Position numbers and translations under genes: made by a program. A stretch of DNA of 64,000 nt from Cryptomeria japonica (lineage: Eukaryota; Streptophyta; Pinopsida; Cupressales; Cupressaceae): the NCBI RefSeq assembly GCF_030272615.1, contig NC_081407.1, positions 439,297,213 to 439,361,212 of the forward strand, read 5' to 3'. Under the pieces are notes generated by a model that was not told where the DNA came from, searched no databases, and was given only the letters and a program-made list of their open reading frames with translations. Positions 59,120-64,000 of the stretch are shown here, piece by piece. Numbering within the stretch: the first letter of the stretch is position 1; the number at the start of each line of letters is the position of its first letter.

Positions 59120-60686
59120 TTGGATCTCTATTGGATCTATAATTTTATAGGTTTTCCTAACCTTATATTGTTATTTTGTGCAAAAACATGGAGACTAATC
59201 TTTTGTAGCCAGGGTTGGAGACACAAACTTAGGGTTGGGAAATATTTTATCATATCTCTCAAATGGCTACAAATATTTGCATAAAAAATTTATTGCAAGT
59301 TTTGGATAGTATAAGAAGCTCTCAGTTAAAAATTCATTTATTCTCATCATTTTTGAGTGATTTATAAAAAAATTATGACTTTTCATAAAAAAATAATTTT
59401 TGGAGCAAATCACTAATTTTTTTAGATTTTCTTACATTTTCAGAAATCTCTCATAATTTTAAAGGGGGTATGTTCTTTGTGTTGTTAATTATGATGAAAA
59501 ATAATTAGCAAAACATTAGATCTTTAAAAATTAGGGTTTTGCAATGATTTGTTCATATCTCTCAAACGACTACGAAAGTTTGCATAAAAGTTTTTCTGTG
59601 ACTTGGGGATTGTATAAGGAGATTCCAATTAAAAAAAATAGATTTTTGGATCTTTTTTTAGAGAGTTATATTTTTTTATGATTTTTCATAAACAATTAAT
59701 TTTGGGAGCCAATCAATTAATTTTTAATATTTTTTTATATTTCTAGAAATCCTTTATAATTATAATGGGGTTTTTTCTTTAAGTTTTTAATTTTGTTGAA
59801 AAATAATTACCAAAAAAATCAAATCTTTGAAAATTAGGGTTTTTCAATAAATCTACTTTGTAGGGCTCAAATCATAGATTTTTTTCTAAATTTTTAATAT
59901 TTTCATAAATCTCTCAGAATTTTAGCAAGGGTATATTCTTTGTATTTTAATTTTTGGATTCAAAATAATTGCAGAATAAATTGGATCTTGTTAACTAGGT
60001 CAAAAGCAAAATATAATTGTAATCTTGTGATAAACATATTTTATTTGCATACATTTTAATTGCATAATGAGATTACTTTATCATGATTAAAGTTATTTTA
60101 TTATCAATTCTAATATCATAATGAATCAACCCATGCTTAACATTTCTTTTCTTTGGTTTATCATTTTCGGCATATTTTCACACAAATAGATTTGAGGATG
60201 ATAAAAAGATAGCTTGGAGCTCATCATTGGATAAAAGGGTTTCAACACAAAGGGGAAGCATTAAAATTAAAGTGTACTTGTTCTAAACCCTCTCATTTCC
60301 ATTCTAAAATTAATTATAATCTTTTTTTATTTATCATAAAATCATTCCTTTCTATAGATCAACTTGCTTGGTGTCTCTTCCACATATTGAAAATGGGATT
60401 AAAATCAACCTTTCACATTTTAATTTGGACTTAAAATGAACAAGTGTATTTTCATACCCAAGATCACTTATTTATGATCTCCTCTTGGAACCTAGCTATA
60501 ACCTTGAGTTGTTAGAAATAAGCACGATCTTTGATTATTTTATAGGTCTACCTAGAGAAGTGATCACTTGAGGGGTTGACCTCAACTCCCATGTTTCGAT
60601 AGAGTATAAATTGTGAGGGTGAATCAAAAGACACACCTTTTAAAAGTTGAATATTTTCATTTTGGACTAAGCCTCTGAGAACTTTA
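59120..60686 (+). other. Leader of that element, with 303-bp diverged repeats
   Basis: CATATCTCTCAAATGG at 59251 and CATATCTCTCAAACGA at 59554 head units of about 300 bp that share TTGCATAAAA, AAATCTCTCATAA-type and TTAGGGTTTT pieces; a third partial unit runs to about 59990. No gag frame can be read. The stretch 60000-60686 holds no recognisable feature. Confidence 0.5.
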
Positions 60687-62063
60687 TGTTGGATGTTTGG
60701 GGAGATAGTTGGAGATTGTTGTAAGTATGCTGCAAATATGTGCTTTAGTGATATCTGAGAGATCTGTTGTCATTGATGTCAACATATTTCTCTATTTATG
60801 ACAGTGATGCAGTGAAGTTCTATGAGTTATTTTGTTTAGCATGTTGGTGATCAAAGTTTATAGATTAAAGGGTTTGTAGAGGATTGTGTATAGATGATTC
60901 GGTGCAATTTTCAGAGGTCCACATGAAGATTTGAGTGAGTTATGAATATATGTGTTGTGTTTGGTTTTTCTATTGTTCAATGGTGATAGCATGCTAGTAT
61001 TTTGATCTACATTGCTCCATGTTGTAATATCTTGATCTACGGATTTAGGGAAATGTTTGGGACGTTGATGTGCATCTTCAATTCGAATGGTTCATGGTTT
61101 GGAACTCCGCAAGTAATTTTACTAGGTTGACAGTCATTGTAGTTAGTGTTTTTGAAGTTTGGTATGATGATGATGTGATTCTAGTAATTTGTGATGTTGT
61201 AGTGGTAATTCATGATTCTTGTGGATGTTTCTGGATCGTGTGCCTTTTGTGTTGGTGGTTTGCATTGATAATTGTACACATAATTGATGATTTTCTTTGG
61301 TGTGTTGGTGTTCTTCATCGACGAGATGCTTGTAGTGTGTTGCCGATGTTCGATGCATAATTCTTGGAGTTGTTTCACATTCGAGGTGTGTGTTATGTCT
61401 TAGCTAACATTTCTTGGTCTGCATGTGATATTATAACGTGTGAGGTTATAATTTTATAATTAGGTGGTGAGTGTTGAGCCAACCTTGTTGATCCTCACAA
61501 GGTTGATTTAATGTATAAATAAATGTAATATCTTTGTAATTGTGTGTGTGTGTGAATGAGAATCAGAATGTCAATGAGTGAATAATGCATACATCTTTCA
61601 GAGGCAGAGAAGAAGTGTGAGAAGAAGTTGTTATGTGCTTAACCAAAACTATAACCAGACATTAGGAGATGCTATATTCTATCAGTTCATGATCTTCTGG
61701 ATGTGATCTGAATCTGTTTGTAAGATAGTGAGTCTTCCCTAGGTTGTAGCCCTTGTTCTTGTTATATTTGAGCAGTGAGATCTAAGAGTGTGCTAGAATG
61801 CATGTGCATTCCCCATTGTAATATTTCAAATACTTCTAACAGAGTATCATCATATTGTGGGTAGGTTACCACTATGGTTTTTCCCTTGACCGAGTTTTCC
61901 ATGTCATCAAATCTTGGTGTTATGTGTGTTTATGTTGTGTTCTTGATTCATGCTTTCATGTTTAATTATTAGATCTGAGATTAAGTTCAAATTGTGTAAG
62001 TTTTTGAGACAACTGATTCACCCCCCTCTTAGTTGTTTGCCCAAAATCAAAGCTATTTGATCA
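60687..62063 (+). repeat. LTR of the second copia relic
   Basis: About 1377 bp with TG...CA ends. It contains the TTCACCCCCCTCTTAG signature near 62015, typical of plant copia LTR ends. There is only one copy in the window, so the borders are inferred. Confidence 0.5.
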
Positions 62064-62065
62064 AT

Positions 62066-62077
62066 TGGTATCAGAGC
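62066..62077 (+). promoter_or_regulatory. Copia primer site, tRNA-iMet type
   Basis: TGGTATCAGAGC, exact, two bases after the presumed LTR end, 41 bases before the gag start. Confidence 0.88.
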
Positions 62078-62118
62078 GGATTCCTCCAGAGAATCTTAAT
62101 CACTTGAGGTGATCTGGG

Positions 62119-63020
62119 ATGATGTCTTACAAGGACAATTTGAGATTTGATGGAACTAATTACTCTCTTTTGAAGAGCCATATGGAGTGTCATCTGAGAT
62201 GCATTGGTGAATCTTGTTGGACTATTACAAAGAACAAGTATACTATTCCTGTAAATGGACCTTCAACTTTGGATGAAATAAAGGAAGCTGAATGCAATAT
62301 TAGGGCCAAGGAAATATTGTTGAGTGCCTTGATAGATTTTGAAATCACAAATGTTATGGAATTTCAGGCTGCTCATGAGATCTGGAAGAAGTTGGAAACT
62401 TTGTATGAAGGAGACAGTTATGTGAAGATTTCTAATTTGCAGAGCCTAAAAGGAAAGTATAAGATGTTGAGGATGGGTGAAGATGAGAACATTACTTCTT
62501 TTATGCAGAAGGTGAATGAACTTGTGTGCAATATCAGATGTGCCGATGGAAAGTTGGAAGAATAAGATATTGTTGCTAAAGTGCTCAGATCTTTACCTGC
62601 ATCCTACAAACACAAAGTTGCTGCTATTGAGGAGATTTGAATTGTAACTGATGTAACCAAAGATATGTTGATTGGTAAGCTATCAACCTTTTAATTAAGT
62701 GAGTTTGGTTATTTCCTTCCTAAGGTAGAATCTACATTCAAAGCCACTATTTCCAGAAAGGATAAGCAAAGATATGATCTGGGAGAAATTTCTTCAAGGA
62801 GGATGTCCAGATTTGAGAAAGAGATGAAGGAAATGGAAGAAGAAGAGTGAAAGCTTAAGGATCTTGAAGCATTGATTGCCAAAATATTACCTAAAGGAGT
62901 TGGTAAGTATGAAGGAAAGTTTCCTCTTAAATATTTTTCTTGCAATAAGTTAGGTCATTTTTCCTTAAGGTGTCTGAAAAAAGTTCCTAAGAAAAATTTC
63001 AAGCCTAAATTTTAGAAGAG
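62119..63020 (+). pseudogene. Copia gag, second relic
   Basis: The frame starts MMSYKDNLRFDGTNYSLLK and is open for 148 codons (to 62565), with AAHEIWKKLETLYEGDSYV and MQKVNELVCNIR, the plant copia gag pattern. Beyond TAA it goes on in frame as DIVAKVLRSLPASYKHKV with further stops. It ends with a knuckle, YFSCNKLGHFSLRC, in which the first Cys is Tyr. It packages RNA in active relatives; here it is broken. Confidence 0.8.
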
Positions 63021-63119
63021 ATGTTATTATGATGCTAATGAAGGTGTTTCAAATGATGACTCAGATAAAGGAAATACAAGTGATAATGAATGGGTTTATT
63101 GCTATCAAGGAAGATGATC

Positions 63120-63648
63120 CAATGCCTATTGATTTTGCGAGCTGCATGAATGTGGAAAGAGCTTTGGTTGCACAAGTTGAAGAGAAAGATGGATGGGGGA
63201 TAGATAGCATATTCTCATCATATGACATGTGATAAGAGTAAGTTTGTGAGTTTGGAGAAGTATGAAGGTGGAGTTGTGAAATTTGGAGATGATAAAGCTG
63301 GTATAATCTGTGGTAGAGGTTCTATTTCACTTGATGGTAAGCACAATACCGATGATGTCTTATATGTACAAGGCCTAAAGCATAATATTTTGAGTGTTGG
63401 ATAGATGGTTGACAAGGGATATGATCTTCAATTCAAGAATGGCAAATGTAGAATCTTGGGTAGCTCCGGGATAGAGATTGCATTAGGTACAAAGACTAAA
63501 GGTAATATCTTTCACCTGAATACCTCTGGTAAAAGTTGTTTTATTGCTCAAGTTGATTAAAGTTGGTTGTGGCATAGAAGGACGTGTCATGTGAATTTTG
63601 ACAACATTATTAAGATAAGTTCTACTCAAGCTGTGAGAGATCTTCCCA
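63120..63648 (+). pseudogene. Copia protease and GAG-pre-integrase remnant
   Basis: The stretch after KDGWGIDS has lost the D-S-G protease motif to a frame change (SIFSSYDM). KFVSLEKYEGGVVKFGDD and VLYVQGLKHNILSVG follow, the usual protease-to-pre-integrase lead. SWLWHRRTCHVNFDNI is the pre-integrase HxxxxH site, where the first His remains. Stops at 63403 and 63558. It breaks off after VRDLP. Confidence 0.75.
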
Positions 63649-64000
63649 CGTAATCTCGCCAAAATACCCTAGAGAAATTAACCAACTAACATGCAAACAA
63701 AGATAAATTTTTTTATAAAAAAAATATCTACTAATGCAACATAATCAACTAACTACTCATATGCATCTAAAATCCATTAACATGATATACAATTACCCAT
63801 CCTGACCATAATAACCAAACATGCTACACAAGAAGAAATAAAACACAACATAACATAGATATCTTCCCTAAGGTATCTCAATTTCATTACTTACAGTACT
63901 AATCATAAGCAACAACATCATAAATACAACTAATCCAATGCACACTACTTATATTATCAATTATTCTTTCCATGCACATATGCAAGATCATTCCTAACAT
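63649..64000. repeat. Possible LTR start of one more element
   Basis: The copia frame ends abruptly. The next bases, CGTAATCTCGCCAAAATACC, could be an LTR start with the T of TG mutated. No partner is in the window, so this is weak. Confidence 0.3.

Larger units (their letters stand above)
60687..63648 (+). mobile_element. Second copia relic: LTR, primer site, gag, protease and pre-integrase parts
   Basis: A probable LTR runs from TGTTGGATGTTTGG (60687) to TTTGATCA (62063). An intact iMet-type primer site, a gag, a degraded knuckle, a protease-like part and a GAG-pre-integrase part follow. It is cut at about 63648 by other DNA. Stops and at least one shift make it inactive. Confidence 0.75.

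Noticed and set aside
61070..61360. 96-codon Val/Ile-rich frame in the copia LTR
   Set aside because: Lies in LTR sequence rich in TTGATG and TGTTGG words; no homology recognised.

Overview
The window reads as nuclear DNA from a land plant with a large, repeat-rich genome. A gymnosperm is my guess, based on the density of nested LTR elements, the long AT-rich decayed tracts and the absence of any ordinary host gene. I see no rRNA, tRNA or CRISPR array, and no complete single-copy gene. Everything I can identify is mobile DNA, nested several layers deep and in different states of decay.

Region 1 (1-13,534). This is the most unusual part. It holds two convergent intron-containing genes: gene A on +, cut by the left window edge, and gene B on -, with about nine exons. 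Next to the gene B start lies a 210-bp array of seven CGTACG-type motifs, ending in a sequence that looks like a transposon terminus at 13,534. I infer a two-gene DNA transposon of a superfamily I cannot name, with its left end outside the window. Between its genes sit tandem repeats and a complete nested LTR element (2,920-10,375, minus sense, target duplication ATATA). That element carries gag and a protease-like region but no reverse transcriptase, so it is non-autonomous.

Region 2 (about 13,840-17,370). A decayed + strand LINE fragment with reverse transcriptase, zf-RVT and RNase H-like remnants and an internal duplication of about 0.69 kb.

Region 3 (about 18,328-44,700). A decayed copia relic (LTR, primer site, gag) has been split twice. 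An intact Ty3/gypsy chromovirus (18,566-30,658, TGTTT duplication) sits in its LTR. It has 3.6-kb LTRs with only three substitutions between them and one open 1,559-codon polyprotein. A large non-coding LARD-type element (31,803-43,992, CATTT duplication, 4.2-4.3-kb LTRs) sits in its gag. The chromovirus could in principle supply proteins to the LARD: both use a tRNA-iMet-type primer site and share a GC-rich LTR block.

Region 4 (44,700-56,600). AT-rich DNA without genes. It contains GA and AT microsatellites, a near-perfect 478-bp triplication with a MITE-like palindrome in each unit, a related dimeric palindrome, a 28-bp-arm foldback, and an end resembling the 13,534 terminus.

Region 5 (about 56,600-64,000). 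A stack of relics: the LTR-primer site-gag start of a relative of the region 1 element, cut by another LTR element at 58,360, which is cut by a copia element at 60,687, which is probably cut by one more LTR at about 63,649.
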